Shown: positions 10,795 through 23,849, counted from the stretch's first letter. The stretch is DNA of 64,000 nucleotides from Harringtonia aguacate (GCA_014183095.1 JACCPH010000044.1:143124-207123); one strand, 5' to 3'. The notes: generated by a model from the letters alone, not told the origin. Program-made: numbers and translations.

Positions 10795-11963
10795 ATGACC
10801 AAACTTGTTGCAGTCGTCGGCATCACCGGCAAGCAGGGCGGCAGCGTGGCCGACACCTTTCTGGCCGACGGCGGCTGGACGGTGCGCGGCCTGACGCGGG
10901 ACCCGGAGAGCCGGTCGGCGGCGCCGTGGCGGGCCAAGGGCGTCGAGCTGGTGCGGGCCGACCTGGACGACGTGGCCTCGCTCGAGGCCGCCTTTGCCGG
11001 CGCCCACGTCATCTTTGCCGTGACCGACTTCTGGGGCCCCGTCTTTACGGGTGCGCTGGCGCAGACGGCCCGCGAGCAGGGCATTCCGCTCAACGTGGCC
11101 GCGCACGACCTCGAAGTCCGGCGCGGCAAGAACCTGGCGCGGGCGGCCGCCCGCGTCGGTGCGGCGGCGCCGGGGGCCGTGCTCGAGCGCTACGTGTACT
11201 CGTCGCTGAGCGAGACGCTCAAGTGGTCGCACCAAAAGTACCGCAACAACCTGCACTTTGACGGCAAGGCCGAGGTGGCCTCGTGGATCCGCACGGCCAC
11301 GGACCCCCCCGAGCTGGCCGCCCTCGCCGCCAAGACCAGCTTCGTCCAGGTCGGCCTCTACCTCGACAACTGGCGCGGCGACTTCCAGCAGCGCCGCAAA
11401 AAGGACGAGCCCGTCGTCCGCGCCGACTTTGCCCAGGACCCGGCCACCGGCGCCTACGTCCACCGCGGCCTCGGCACCGGCCACGAAAAGGTCCCCTTTG
11501 TGTGGACCCGCCGCGACACGGGGCCCTACGTGCTCGCCCTGGCCCGCGCACCCCCCGGCAAGACCGTCCTCGCCTGCACCCAGGAGATCTCCTGGCGCCA
11601 GTTTATGCACATCTGGGCCGACACCCTCGGCGTCGCCCTCGTCGACGGCGACGGCTTCCAGTCCATCACCCGCGCCGAGGCCCGCGACCGCATCCAGAGC
11701 CCGGGCATGCAGGACGAGATCGCCGACTCCATGGCCTACATTGCCGAGTTTGGCTACGACGGCGGCGACCCGTCTGTCCTGCGCGCCAAAGACGTGAGCC
11801 TTTGCTTTTCTTTATTTTCTTTGATTTCTTCTGCTCCCGTCTGCTCCGCCTGCTTCGTCTGCTTCTGCTTCTCACTGACCACTTCCAGCTCGGCATCGAA
11901 GACCAGCTCACATCCATCGAGCAGTATGTCAAGGAGGAGGACTGGTCGAGTCTCTTTGGCTGA
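10795..11963 (+). CDS. NmrA-like family Rossmann-fold protein
   Basis: Two exons (10795-11793 and 11889-11963) give 357 aa. NmrA-like proteins are atypical short-chain dehydrogenases that bind NAD(P) and often act as redox sensors or reductases. The N-terminus MTKLVAVVGITGKQGGSV contains the GxTGxQGG dinucleotide-binding loop, followed by VRGLTRDPES for cofactor ribose/phosphate contact and VRADLDDVASLEAAFAGAHVIFAVTDFW, typical of the family. The intron (GTGAGC...CAG, 95 nt) is required: reading through gives a Ser/Phe-rich artefact, whereas splicing gives AKD-LGIEDQLTSIEQYVKEEDW and a stop. The start has a good context (CAGCCATGA). Catalytic competence cannot be judged. It is convergent with the laccase gene. 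Confidence 0.85.
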
Positions 11964-12607
11964 AATCCATGCTGCGAGGCCATCGATGGCTCCGGGACGG
12001 AACCGTGTTATTGTCACGTGATGGGAACGAGGACGGGAAGGGACGTTGAAGAGGCAGAGTGCAGCGCCACTGTTGATGTTTCCTTTGATTTCTGTCACGC
12101 ATGGGTGTTGGTGTACCTGAATTTCGAGCAGTACTGGGGCGCAAGATGACAGCCCAGAAGGGGTGCTGTGCGATGGTACAGCTGTCTCACGCTTCTTCTT
12201 GAACCAGAAAAAGGACTTTGAAAATATTTCAGTTTGATTGGGCCTTGTTATATAGCCTCAAAAATTAGTATGGCAATGCCGATTATACCCCCGAAGAAGA
12301 TAAAATGGACAACCAACCCCGATGCAAAACGGAAAGAACATGCGCCAAAACCGGAAACCCCAAAAAGGAAATCCCAAAAGAAAAAAAATGCCCGGAAAAC
12401 CCAAAAGCAAACCCGCAAGCTCATACCCAAGAGACATAGTCAAAACATGCAACTCCAATTCCCACAGCGCCGCTTGGTTGCTGTCCCTCACACAATTTCC
12501 CGTTCGTGTACGTCGTTTCCCGTTTTTACACATGCGTTTCCCTCCGATCAGGGTTGGTTAAAGGTACGTCTCCCATCTGGGTTTTTTTTTTTTTTTCGTA
12601 AAGATGT
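11964..12607. other. Convergent intergenic space
   Basis: 3' flanks of the NmrA-like gene and the laccase gene. A-rich segment at about 12290-12430; no coding signal. Confidence 0.6.
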
Positions 12608-14641
12608 CTAAGCCACCATCTTGCGCAGCGCCGGCGAGTCGACGGCGCGGATGCGCAGGCCCGAGTCGATCTTGGGGTACGGGTCGTTGGTGGGAAAGTA
12701 GGCGTTCCAGGCGGCGCATTCGTTGTTAAAGGCCGTCTTTTGGTCGCTGGTGACGCTGCCGAGGAAGTCGGTGGGCCGCTCGACAAAGCTGGTGGACAGG
12801 CCGCCGGAGACGTGCCAGGCAATGTGGCAGTGCATGACCCAGGTGCCCGGGTTGTTGATCTGGTAGGCAATGACCATCCAGCCGTAGGCGGGCAGCATGG
12901 AGGTGTCGCGGCGCACGGGGTTGTTGCTCTTGAGGCCGGACAGGTCGTTGGCGTCAAAGTAGGAGGTGTCGTTGCTGGTGCCCTCGGCGCGCCCCAGCAC
13001 CACAAAGTCGTGGCCGTGCAGGTGCATCGGGTGCGGGATCAGGCTGTCGGTGTTCTCAATCAGCCAAAAGGCCCACTGGTCCGACTTGCCGTTGACCGTC
13101 ACCACGTTGAAGCTCTCCGGGTACGTGCTGTTGCCCTCCATAATGTACTGGTCGATCGGCTTGTTCCAGTTAATGTCCACCGCCGACCCGTTGACCTTCC
13201 ACGTGAACAGCGGCGTCGTCTCTGCCACGTCGAGCGTCACCGGCAGCGTGTTGCCCGCCACCGGCCGGAACTTGGTCACCGGCACCGTGCGCTTCACCAC
13301 CGGCACCAGCGTGTCCAGGTCCAGGCACGACGCCTCGCTCACCGGCTTGCCCTGCACCGTCGGCAGCGCCGACGTGTCCGCGCCCTGGTAGCGGAACACC
13401 GCAGCCGGGTACGGGTTCTCGGAGCTGCCGCACACGCCGCTGGTGGCAAACGTCGCGTTGAACCAGTAGTTGCCCACGTCCTGGTTGGCGTCAATGGTCA
13501 CGTCGTAGCGCATGCCGGGGCCCATAAAGACCGACGTCACCGTCTGCGGCTGCACCGGCACCAGGTCGGCCGCGATAATGGTCATCTTGTGGCCGTTCAG
13601 CGACAGGTAAAAGTGGTTCTCGACCGACGTGTTGATGAGGCGGAGCCGATGGCGCTTGCCCTTGGTCAGCGTCACGCTGGCGTACTTCCCCGCGCCTGTG
13701 GTCGGGTGCACGTTGGTGCCGTTGAAGAGGACGTTGTCGCTGGCCGGCGGGCCGTGGTCCTGCGCGTAGTAGACGAGCTCGTCCGCGCCCTTGTAGTAAA
13801 AGTCGCTGACGGGGAAGGCGCCCAGGTCAATGTCGTACTTTTGCGAAGACGGGCCGTTGATGATAATCGGACCCGAGATGCCGTTGCCATACTGGGCGGC
13901 AAAGTGCGAGTGGTACCACGTCGTGCCATACTGCTCGGCCAAAAAGGTGTACGTCTTGGAGCTTCCGGGAGCCAGGGGGCACTCGGTCACACCGTTGACG
14001 CCATCCTGCAGATTGGTGTTGTGTTGGCGGATGCCATGCCAGTGGAAAGAAGTGCTGGAGGTGTTAGCGGATGTTGACTATGGATGACAGGACAAGGACT
14101 CACCCGTTCGTAACGAGGTTGTTCACGACGGTGACAGACAGCGTGTCGCCCCAGTTGGCCGTGAGGGTAGGGCCAGGGTAAGTGCCTGCGCCAAGGTCAG
14201 CAACCTGAATGACCAAGGACAAAAAGATGATGTCCAAGGAGGGCGAGTCTCACCATTGATGAGCATAATCAGCTCCTTGACCTCGCCATCCGGGCCCGTC
14301 CACTGCGTGGCTTCAGAGACAACGAGCGTGTACTAGCAGATGTTTTGTCAGCGTCAGGTCTCCCAGATGCAATACTTGCAAAGAGGAGGGGAGGAGGGGA
14401 AGCGCACCTCGCGGGTGACACCCGTGGTCGGGACCGAGTACTCGTAGTCGGTGTTGATGTCAAAGTTGTTGTTCCAGCAGCCGCGGTTCGAGGCCGAGTT
14501 GCACGTCGGGCCATTGTTCGAGCCGCGGTCGTGGTTGCCTCCACGACGGTAGGGGACACGCTCCACACTGGGAGCCGCCTGGACCAGACCCGACAAAAGG
14601 GCCGCCGACACCAAGGCGAGGGAAGAAAAGATCGACCGCAT
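12608..14641 (-). CDS. Secreted laccase (multicopper oxidase)
   Basis: Four exons (minus strand: 14641-14408, 14332-14254, 14185-14104, 14054-12608) give 613 aa, the usual length for ascomycete laccases. The enzyme oxidises phenols with reduction of oxygen to water. A signal peptide (MRSIFSSLALVSAALLSG, cleavage near AQA/AP) marks secretion. All four copper-binding segments are present: HWHGIRQ at about 136-142, WYHSHF at about 177-182, HPMHLHGHDF, and HCHIAWHVSGGL at 540-551, the last carrying the T1 Cys-His ligands with Leu at the axial position. The C-terminal DSGL motif at 595-598 is followed by a 15-residue basic tail, the processed extension known from ascomycete laccases. Many NxS/T sites. 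The third intron is only 49 nt. Physiological substrate (melanin, lignin or detoxification) is not readable from the sequence. Confidence 0.95.
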
Positions 14642-14863
14642 GGTGACGTTGGGATGTTGGGGATGTTTTGTCTCTCTGAACTACAAAGACGACAACAAAC
14701 GAAAGTGTGTTGAGGGTTGAAGAGACCAGAGGCCAGAAAGAAAAGACAAAAGGGAAGGTAACGAAGGACAGAAGGCTGTCGAGCTATGCCTTGCAAGATA
14801 TGAAGTGATTGCTTGATGATGAGAAGTGAGAGGGAACATGATGTCGAGGTGGGAGACGGCGAT

Positions 14864-14873
14864 CTTATATATA
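14864..14873 (-). promoter_or_regulatory. TATA box of the laccase gene
   Basis: On the minus strand TATATATAAG lies about 225 bp upstream of the laccase start codon, which implies a 5' leader near 190 nt. Confidence 0.45.
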
Positions 14874-14940
14874 CATGGAAACAGGGTGGGATCTGAGAGG
14901 AGAGGAGAGATAATCATGGGTAGGGTGAGGCGGTCATGGA

Positions 14941-14970
14941 GAGAGTGAGAGAGAGTGAGAGAGAGAGAGG
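14941..14970. repeat. GA-rich microsatellite
   Basis: Two copies of GAGAGTGAGA followed by a GA run, about 300 bp upstream of the laccase start. Confidence 0.9.
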
Positions 14971-15380
14971 ACCACTCCACTGGGAACGATCCTCGGCCTT
15001 GGCCACACCCACCTATCCTCCTACCCTGGTCTGGCAGGTAAGGCGGTCTGACTGCATGTCTTGCGCCTGCACGTGGGTGAAGGAGGCTGTGGAGGCTGTG
15101 AGCATTACCGGGCGCCAAATCCCAAAGGAGAGAGGACAAAAGGACCTTGGAAATATTGCTTAGCACATTTCCGTTGGCGCCAAGGGCCGGAGTAGGGAGG
15201 TCGTGGCAGAGCGGCAGGCGGGCACGGCGCTTCATGACTTCATGATGGCCTGTCTTTTCGGTCTTGTAGCACAGCTCATTTCCGAACCTCATTTCCACAT
15301 CTGCTGAATGCAGAAAGATGTCACTGAATCCTGACGCGAGAGGATGGGGCCCTTTCGGACTAGTGATGCAAGAGACAGAG

Positions 15381-15421
15381 TAGGACAGTAGGACAGCAGA
15401 GCAGGGCGGCAGAGCAGGGCG
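15381..15421. repeat. Purine-rich minisatellite
   Basis: Two exact TAGGACAG units (15381-15396), then two exact 13-bp GCAGAGCAGGGCG units (15396-15421). The purine-rich character continues to about 15600 with degenerate copies. Confidence 0.85.
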
Positions 15422-17890
15422 GCAGGGAAGGAGGGCAGAGAAGGAGGACAGAGCAGGACCGGAGCTAGGAACAAGAATCGGGGCAGGACAGATGCAGGAC
15501 AGGGTAGACGCAGGGAGTGGAACAGGAACTGGTAGGAGCGGGCAGTGGGAGTGCAGAGGTGCAAGTGCAAGAGGAGGAGGACCGCGAGGCCGTGAAGCTG
15601 CGAGGAACAGCCCAGCCGAGGTGGGGAGAGTGGGCAGATGGGACTTTCTAAGAGACGCCGCAGGGACCGTTCGAGCCATGCCAGAGAACGCTTTGACGAG
15701 GTCAGATGCCGTTCCTGGGAATCCAGGCACGCCGTTTCTGCCACTAAGCGAGTGCTGGCAGGAGGAGCCGACGCTGAGTCCGACCAGGAAGGAGGTTGTG
15801 TCATTTATGCCATACCCAGGCAGCCGAGGGACGGGCTCGCCATCGCTACGAAATGCCAATAAAACAAAAAAAAGGGAGAGGGAGTCGGGCAGAAGGGTCA
15901 GAGGGGGGAGGGGGGGGGGAGGCAGTCAGGCGGTCGGGCAGCACGTATCAAAAGAGGCAAAAACCAATATTTCGCACGGGAGTGGCCAATTAGGGAGAGA
16001 ACAAGACACTAACAAGGTTCGGTGCGAACTGTATCTTTTTTTTGCACCACCTAGCCGGCCAGGACAAGAACAAAGAACGGTACACTCGTTATCACCATGA
16101 GGCCAAGCTTTTGGCCGGTAGGCAACCGTACACGAAGGAGTGGGTGTGTCAGTGGGGCAGCTCAGGCGGCAGCAGTTTGGGAAGGAAACTCGATACGGTA
16201 AGATACATGCAATAAGGGAAAGTTGCTGAGTGCATATGGGTGCTGCGAAGAGATGAGACGGAAGGCGGTCCGTGGTCAGAGGAAAAGAGGCGGAGTGTGG
16301 CGTGGCCGGCAGAACGAGGAATGCGAGCGGCAGCATCCTCTTGGCTTTACTTTTTTTACCTTTTTTTCTTTCTTTTTTTAAATTTAGATAAGCTGCACAG
16401 GTACCCGAGCGATGGGGCAAGACTCGGCTTGTCAGCAAGCGGTAGTGGTCTCGTATCAGACGCAAGAGCAGGTCTGCCCCGGCCGGCTGTTGTAAATGAC
16501 GTTACGGTAGAAGGAGTCAGATTCCGCCGTGGACCGACTGCGCAAATCCTCTGAAGAGCCGAGCTTGCCAGGACCAGGGTACCTTCTCAGCACCCGTGAG
16601 TGTTGACAGGGGAGGCTTCGGCGTGGCCAGTTAAAAATAGAGAGACGTGGGACGCTCTTGGGTGCTCCTGCTCCACCCAATCAATCATCTAATAGCGTCT
16701 GGGATGGTGATGCTACACAATACGTAGCAGCGAGGGAGCTTCCGAAAAACCGCCACCACCAGGACCACTAGGATCAAATCAGACGGCGGACACGGAAAAA
16801 GAAGGAAAGAGAGAAATGAGAAAAAAAAATCGAGAAAAAAATTGAGAAAAAAAAAAAACGAGGAAAGAAGTGAGAAAAAAATAAAGGCACAACAGCTGGC
16901 GACATACTCGTACGGTGACTTTTCCTGGTGTGTGAGCTCTTAGTAAGGGAGCTGTCCGAAGTCCGCCCCAAGCTTCTACGAGTAGGCTCCCGAGAGGCTG
17001 GCGGGTTGACGATGCACAACACATAGGGATTTCCAGGACCGGGACCGCAGCAAGGCGAGAGGGGAAGAGGGGTAGAGAGCAGAGGGGTAGCCGGAAAGCC
17101 AAGACGGCAGATGCAGAGGCGAGGACTTGAAGGAGGAGGAGAAGGATGTGGGCGGAACCAGGGTCGCCATTTGCCAGAGATACAGGAGATAATACAGCAG
17201 AGCAGGAGAAGCGATGGATGAGCCGCAGCGTGCAGTAGACCCGTCGGCCAACAAGGCGGAACAGCATGACGGCAGAGAAGCAGAGCAGCAAGCAGGGCAG
17301 CATGCAAGGCGTCACCAGGACGGGAGAAAACCCGGTCGACGAAAAGACGAGGACCAATTGTTTTTTCTCGTTGGTAAACAATGCGGCTGACCCTGGCCTG
17401 GGCTGCGTCTCTCGTCTCGTTCCTCGTTCTTCATTTTTTCTTCTGCAGGACCCCCCACAAAATCCAGGTGTTGCGGTCTGGGCATGCTCAATCCTGGTCG
17501 GTGGCTTGCCAGGAGGATGCTTGCAGTGGAGGCTTGTACCGGAACTGGCAGTGGGGGAGCTGCGCTGGGTCCTCTTGGTATTATGTAGCACGTATTATTG
17601 CCGTGTAAATAATAGTATGCATGCACGTAAGGGGTGTGACTTGTCCTCGTACTCCTCTGCCCGTACATATTTTTGCGACGGGTTCTGCTCCCCCCATCCT
17701 GGCCGGGATCTGTACTAATCTTCCCTCATCTGCCCCGGACCAATGGCTGGCATTCGATTTGGGCTAGCGAGAAGAAGCGAAGAAGCGAAGGATGAACCGC
17801 ACGCGCGGACACTGAAACACGCCGAAAGACGATGCCCAAAAAAGAAACAGCGACAAACCACGCCTCTCGGGGAGGGAGGGGAGAGCGAGA

Positions 17891-17908
17891 GGGGGGGGGG
17901 GGGGGGGG
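17891..17908. repeat. Poly-G run of 18
   Basis: Uninterrupted run of 18 G on the plus strand. Shorter G runs occur near 15905 and 20275 in the same desert. Confidence 0.9.
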
Positions 17909-18161
17909 TTGTTCTCTGCCCGTAGATGCCATTCTCGTATGTCATGACATGTTGACTCAACTCCGGTGCCGAGAGAGAGAGAGCTGGGCTGGGCAGACGT
18001 CCCAAGCAAATAATGTCCCGAAACGAACGTTGACGGTTGCACAGCTGTCAGCGAAATGGCGCATTGGCACATGGGGGCGATTCCTGCTGGCCAACATGCC
18101 GACAAGCCAGCACCAGCCGGGCGTGAGCCATAAGCAGAGCAGCCGTAAACAAAATCGCCGA

Positions 18162-18194
18162 CTGGCCAAGACTGAGGCCAAGACTGAGGCCAAG
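18162..18194. repeat. 12-bp tandem repeat
   Basis: ACTGAGGCCAAG repeated twice exactly (18171-18182, 18183-18194), preceded by a partial copy CTGGCCAAG. Confidence 0.85.
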
Positions 18195-18326
18195 AGGACG
18201 ACCGCAGCCCGGCGGGTGTGCCAACACATCAGGCGAGACCGGGGCAGCGCTGGCACGCGACCCCGCCCGGCGACATCCCAGTGGCTATCGGTGAGTGCCG
18301 TCGCCGCCTCTGCGTACATACTGGTA

Positions 18327-18340
18327 TGTACATATGTACA
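18327..18340. repeat. 14-bp perfect palindrome
   Basis: TGTACATATGTACA is identical to its reverse complement. It sits beside TACAAATACGAGTACTCG and GCGAGTACGAGTAG, so this spot is a dense cluster of the recurrent motif. Confidence 0.85.
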
Positions 18341-19735
18341 TATACAAATACGAGTACTCGGAATGTCTGTGCGAGTACGAGTAGTCTGCATTCTGCATTC
18401 CGCGACAAGTCATCTCGGTCATGCACTTCATTCTGTTTGGCGGTCCCATCATGTTGTTTCTCATCAGCGGACCCGTCCAAGAAGCGAGCCGGGTCAGCGT
18501 CGATCCGGCAGACCGCCGCTTTTGTGTGTGTGTGTGTGAGCACGGCGACGCCTGAGCATGGCAGCGATCATCCCCAGAGTCAGGCTGCTAGCGGATGGAG
18601 GCCCCGTAAAACGAGACGCCACGCTGCGGGCGTCGGTGTTCCTGCCTGGATCCTAGCGTGTCAAAAAGCAAGGAGTGTGTGCCGGGCGAGACGCAGCTAG
18701 AAAAGCAGAGTCAGATTACGGCTTTCGTGATGACCAGAGAAAGGATAAAGTAAAAATGAAAATGGAAATAAAATAACGAAATAATAATAAAATATTAGTA
18801 AAATAAAACAACTAAAAACGACTAAAAAAAACACAGCTAGGGTCCAAGTCCCAATGGGGATTGCGCCTGTGCCTGGCGCCTTCCGCTAGGAGATTTCTCA
18901 CACGTGTGGCGCCTAGCTCTGCAGAATCGCTGTGCCGTTTGGGCGCTGTGACGGCGACTACAAATATGTACAAATGAGCAAGTGCGCTTGCCATTTCAGT
19001 GCTCAGCGGTACTTTCCATATACGAAGTGTACGAGTACGAGCGATGGCGGCGCTGGTTCCGCCGATTGCACCTGCCGTTGCAACGCTGTCAACGGCGGTT
19101 GGTTCCAACAGCGCATCGTGTGCGCTATGGATTTGCGCCTGAGAAGAGATATATTTGTATTGCAGTGGCGCTAATTGCGTCTATGACCCGTTGGAAGGAG
19201 TTCCGTCGGGACTTTGGCTGTGCGTTTGAGCATGAATCATCGGTCCCAATACTCTCATACGCGCCCTAAATTTAACGCTGAGTGGAAAAAAAAAGGGCGC
19301 GGGCGCGCGGGCAGCCTGCCAGGGAAGCGGGCAGGGCGGCTGACAAGCGAGAGGGATGCGATACGATGCGACGCTGGAGCAGCATGGACCGACCTGCTGC
19401 CGCTGCTGCCACCTGGCACTCGCCATGGCAGATAGCGCCTTTTACGCTGGAGCGCTGACGCGCCTAACAGGAGTATTGCCTTGGGAGTACGATGGTACGA
19501 GTGTCATACTGACCCCAACTCGTAAGACGTCTTGCTTCCTCGTATTTCGACACACACTATTTTCCCCATCTCATCTCAGTTTCCAATGGGTGGGGCGATC
19601 TGGTCCAATGAGGAAGTGTATGCTGCTTTATTGCTTTTCGTGCTTCATTGTTCGTCTCGTGTGCCATGGCCCAGGACTGCTGCACTCTTGTGGTGTACAC
19701 AGACAATATTGAGGGAAATTCCCTGCTTCTGCTAA

Positions 19736-19758
19736 TGCTGCTGCTGCTGCTGCTGCTG
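19736..19758. repeat. TGC trinucleotide repeat, non-coding
   Basis: About seven and a half TGC units in non-coding DNA. The same unit forms the coding poly-Ala repeat at 6958-6987. Confidence 0.85.
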
Positions 19759-20697
19759 AAGCCGGTGGCTGCAGCCAGACGCGCTCCTATCTTCCTGATG
19801 CCACCCTTTTCGGGGGAGGAGCGAGCGCACCCTCGGCACGACGTCCTTCTCATTCGCTCGGCGATGGGCCCATCCCTCAGGTGCTTCTGGTCTTCTGATA
19901 AGCCGCGAAGTTGGGTTGGTGGCTTTTTCCGGAGGAGACAAGATGCCCCAGCACCAGCATCAGCTTCTGACAGGCGCCACAGCCGGTCGTACATTGACTA
20001 ATCGGCATGGGCGGAAGCCTGCTGGTGGTGGGTGGTACTATGCAGCCATGGCATGGCATCTTTCTCCGAAAAGGGATGCGGCGGATGAGATGCGACGAAA
20101 TGCCAACAGCCCGCATGCGCAATGAGCCCGTTTGGGGGGGCGTGCCAAGCCAGGAGAGCCGCTGCCCGTTCTCGTACCGGCTCGTCGTACAGTCATCTGC
20201 ATCCAGAAACAGCCATGTACTTTGTATCTTCTACTATGCCGGGCATACTTGTGGTACGAGCTGACTGGCTGACCGGGGGGGGGGGGAGGAGGGGGCGCCA
20301 CGACCGGTTGTGGCAACCCTCGCATTCCGGGTTCTTGGAATGCCAGGTTCGTTGGGAGGAGACGACCAAAAAAAAAAAAAAACGTTGCAGATTTTCTTGT
20401 TTTGTGCGGAGTTGGCTGTGCGGAGTTTCGCGGGCGGGAAGGAGGTTCTGCTGCGGATTCGGTGCACTGCCCCTGCTATCAGTATGCTTTTTTTTTTCCG
20501 GCTTTTGGCTTTTTAGCTCTGTGGCTGTTCAGCGTTTGTTTGTTTGGTTCGCCCACTCACAGCGATGAGGTAAGCCCAGCTTACTACTATAGATATCTCA
20601 CGGAACAGCATCCTGCTTCGCCTTGCCACGACGAAGGATCTTCGCACTGATGCTGGGCGCGCTCCACCCAGACACCTTTTTACAGGTCGGCGCAGCC

Positions 20698-20723
20698 CAC
20701 ACACACACAGACACACACACACA
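20698..20723. repeat. CA dinucleotide repeat
   Basis: CA run broken once by a G, in the gene desert. Confidence 0.8.
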
Positions 20724-22639
20724 GAGAAAGAGATGCCCCGCCTCAGCCCAGAGTCCATCCGCACAGCCCGTCGTTCGACGTGCAGCTGCACCTCTGCATC
20801 CAAAATTGGCATATCACACCGACTAACATGGCCAATAAAGCCATTCTTAGCTGCAGATAACAACATGACTCGCTTTTTTTCATTTCGGCCATTCCTTCGC
20901 TCGACTGTGTGCCAGAGGTGTGCAGAACAATGTGCGGAACAACAGCTGGCCTGCCGACACCAGTGCTCGTGGCATGGTCAAAGCTGGCTCGTCCCAGCCA
21001 TTCGTGCCGATGCGACACCAGACGACACGGCCAGCTGCGGTTCTGTCACCGCGGTTGCTGTGCGGCACGGATGGTCACCGATCATGGAGTGCATGGATGG
21101 ACGACGAGCCACGTCCTTGGCAGGTGGCACCATTCTCTGCATTCTCTGGCACGTTCAGACGGGAAAGAGGAGGGGGAGGGGGGGGAAACACAGGACGACG
21201 CAGGGCGGTACGAGTAGCGTGGGCAGACACGACCGGAGCACAAGTCCATGATAGTGAGCCGTCCTGCATGCTGTGTGTGCCAGGGGTGTAATGCGTGAGC
21301 ATGCGACCTATTCTGCAGCCTGACCCAGCACAAGTGTTCCTCTCGTATCGCCTCAGACCCCCCCCGTCCATGGCGCGGCGAGATAAAAATAAGTGGAACC
21401 AAACGGTCGCCGGATGGCGAAACCACAAGGCTATTGATCCTTTTGCAGGACCGGCGCCGTTGCAGAGCAAAGAGCGGAATTTTCTTCTTGTGCACCAGGT
21501 ACGAGCACGAGCAGGGTACTTTCCTTCTGGGCTTTTACAATCTTTTTTTTTTCTTTTCTCTCCAAAGATGTTGGTCCTTGGCGTTGCTCATTGTGCCTTT
21601 GTCTCCCCCGCCGTTTCTCTCCATGGTGAATTATTGGACCCCCCCCCGTTCGCCGACGATATGGATTGCTTGCCCCGTTCCGGCTAGCTCTCCACAAGGC
21701 CGCCACGCTACCTGGCCGATCGCTGCTTCATTTTGTCATTTCGTCGCCGCCCTTTTTGTCCCAGCTGTCGAAAATGTTGGCACGCGGAAGCGGCGGCAGC
21801 ACGGCGGGAAAGGGAGGGAAAAAGAAAAGAAAGGAATTTTGGACAGGGCAGATCGAGTGATGACGCCGAGACGATGCCATGGGGAGTAAGCACACGCGGT
21901 ACATACGGCCGATCCCATCTCCCCCGAAGGTCCCCTGGTCCTCGAACCGCCTGCAGCTATACGAGCTCAGGGCCAACGGCAAAAAAAAATTAGCCTACAA
22001 ATAAGCCGCCCAAACAAGCTACAGGCTCTTTTACGCTGTACAGCGCCAAGGTCCTGCCGTCTCTTTCCTTGTCTGGCGGTCTGTCCTTGGCCTGTCTTCC
22101 CTGTCCGCCCTCGTGCGTGCTCGTATTCCCCCCCCTGTCGTCCCGCCCGTACCAGCACTGTCTGCCTACGAGCAACGACCAGATCCCAGGCTTCCATGTG
22201 CCCCCCCTCCCCCTATTCTTAGGAATGCGGGACGCACCTAGTGTGAGTACTTTTTTTTTTGTTTATATTGGAGCTCTGTTTCAGCTTAGAAAGAGCGAGC
22301 GCCTCATCTGGTTTTTGCCTGGTGGGAGAGAAAGCTCGTTTAGTTTTTCCATTTTGGACGGATGCAGCCTTTTCTGTGCCGTGTCGTATATGCAAAGCGC
22401 AGATGCAAGTGCTCTCTTTTTCGACAGGGTGGTGTGGCCCTGTGGTCTCTTTCCCGGTCTGCCTGATCTGCAGGTAGGACCGGCCAGCTGACCGCCTGCA
22501 CGGCGAGGCGAGCGCGAGGCCGGTCCCGAGAAGAAGGTGTTGTGGCCGTATCTTACTTTGTACAGACATGTCCTCCATACACACACGATTTGAGCGTCTT
22601 CCGGTGCGCAAGCGCGCGCGACTCCGGTCTCGGAGTTCG

Positions 22640-22752
22640 CTTTCTCTCTCTCTCTCTGTCCTCTCTATTCTCGATACCCCTCCTGTCTTCTCTGTCCTCT
22701 CCCCCCTGCCCTCTCTCCTCTCTATCCTCTCTGTCTTCTTCAATCTCCGTCT
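22640..22752. repeat. Polypyrimidine tract of about 110 nt
   Basis: Almost pure C/T on the plus strand, made of CTCT and TCCTCTCT units with only rare purines. A tract of this kind can adopt triplex (H-DNA) structure. Confidence 0.85.
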
Positions 22753-23849
22753 CAGTGCGGCCGGCCGCTGTTGCTCGTACGAGAACGCGGGTGATACTGT
22801 CGCAGAGGAGGAGCTGACCGACCAGGAGTGACGGCTGCGGAGGCACGGCTCATGACTCCTCGTACACTACACAAAAGCTCCGGTCCCGTCATCGCCTGAT
22901 GGGCCTCGCATTCTGTGTGTCACGGCATGCAAAAAACCCCTCTCTTTTGTATTCCTGGATTCCTGCACTTTTCTTTCTTGTTTGTGCGGTTTATATGCAT
23001 TCCTCCAATATTCGCATGCACGTGCGGTAGAGAGTGCTACCATTTCATTGGGGGGCTCCTTCGCTGTGCCGTTGGCCTGATGAATAACGAAACAGTCATC
23101 CATGGCGCAAATGCCACAGGCCGCATCGAAACATGGATTGATCATGGCGGGTCTGAGCCATCGGGGAAGCTCCGATAGGGCGGGCGAGCTGTGTGCACCG
23201 CGCCGTGGCGAGTGAATGCAGACAGCCAGCAGCTGGTGTCAAACCCAATGGGAAAGAGCGGCAGCACGAGACTGGCGCGTATTGTGCGAGCCCATCACAA
23301 GGACGTGCCAGGTCTCGGGATCGTGGCCGTCGTTGTGCGGGGAGCACGCGCATCAGGCGGACCAGGCGGACCAGATGCGCCGAAAAGTCGGCCAAGACAA
23401 CCGACACCATGCAAATGAGAAAAGGCAAAGTTTGCCCGTATTACGAGGTCTGCACAGCAAAGCTGAGCGAGGTCGGCAACAGCCCTGCAACAGTTTGCTA
23501 TGGCGTTGCCAACAGGGATCCCCATGGACTTTTGCCACTGCGTCTGTCATACACAACAGGCCTCCCATGGCCTTTGGTCTTTGCCACAGAATAGGGGGGG
23601 ATCGATATCTTGCCCGTATTTAGAACCAACCAGGCACGGACCAAAATCGCCGACACGAGTCGGGGCCCAAGTCCAATAATGATATTTGTATTGCGAGACG
23701 CCCCCCTGAAAAGATGGGACGAACGGCCATTCCGCGTCTTGGTACCTGGCAGACGAAACCGAGGCAGGCTAGTGCAAAGGTACAAAGTAGTGCGGTTTGG
23801 TGATACAGAATAAAGAAGCTATTGAAAGGGAGAGGGGAGGGGAACACGA

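Noticed and set aside
12740..14077. 445-aa frame antisense to laccase
   Set aside because: Shadow of the laccase coding strand; composition is Arg/His/Val and it crosses laccase introns.
15661..15690. GTTCGAGCC resembling a tRNA B box
   Set aside because: No pairing T stem, no acceptor stem and no A box at the right distance; no tRNA found elsewhere either.
14681..15859. 392-aa open frame on the minus strand upstream of laccase
   Set aside because: It runs through the laccase promoter and the purine-rich minisatellite. The reading is Leu/Ser/Pro-rich because of low-complexity DNA, with no domain, signal or splice structure.
16779..17591. 270-aa open frame on the minus strand
   Set aside because: It ends in a run of Phe/Ser from an A-rich tract and has no protein-like features.
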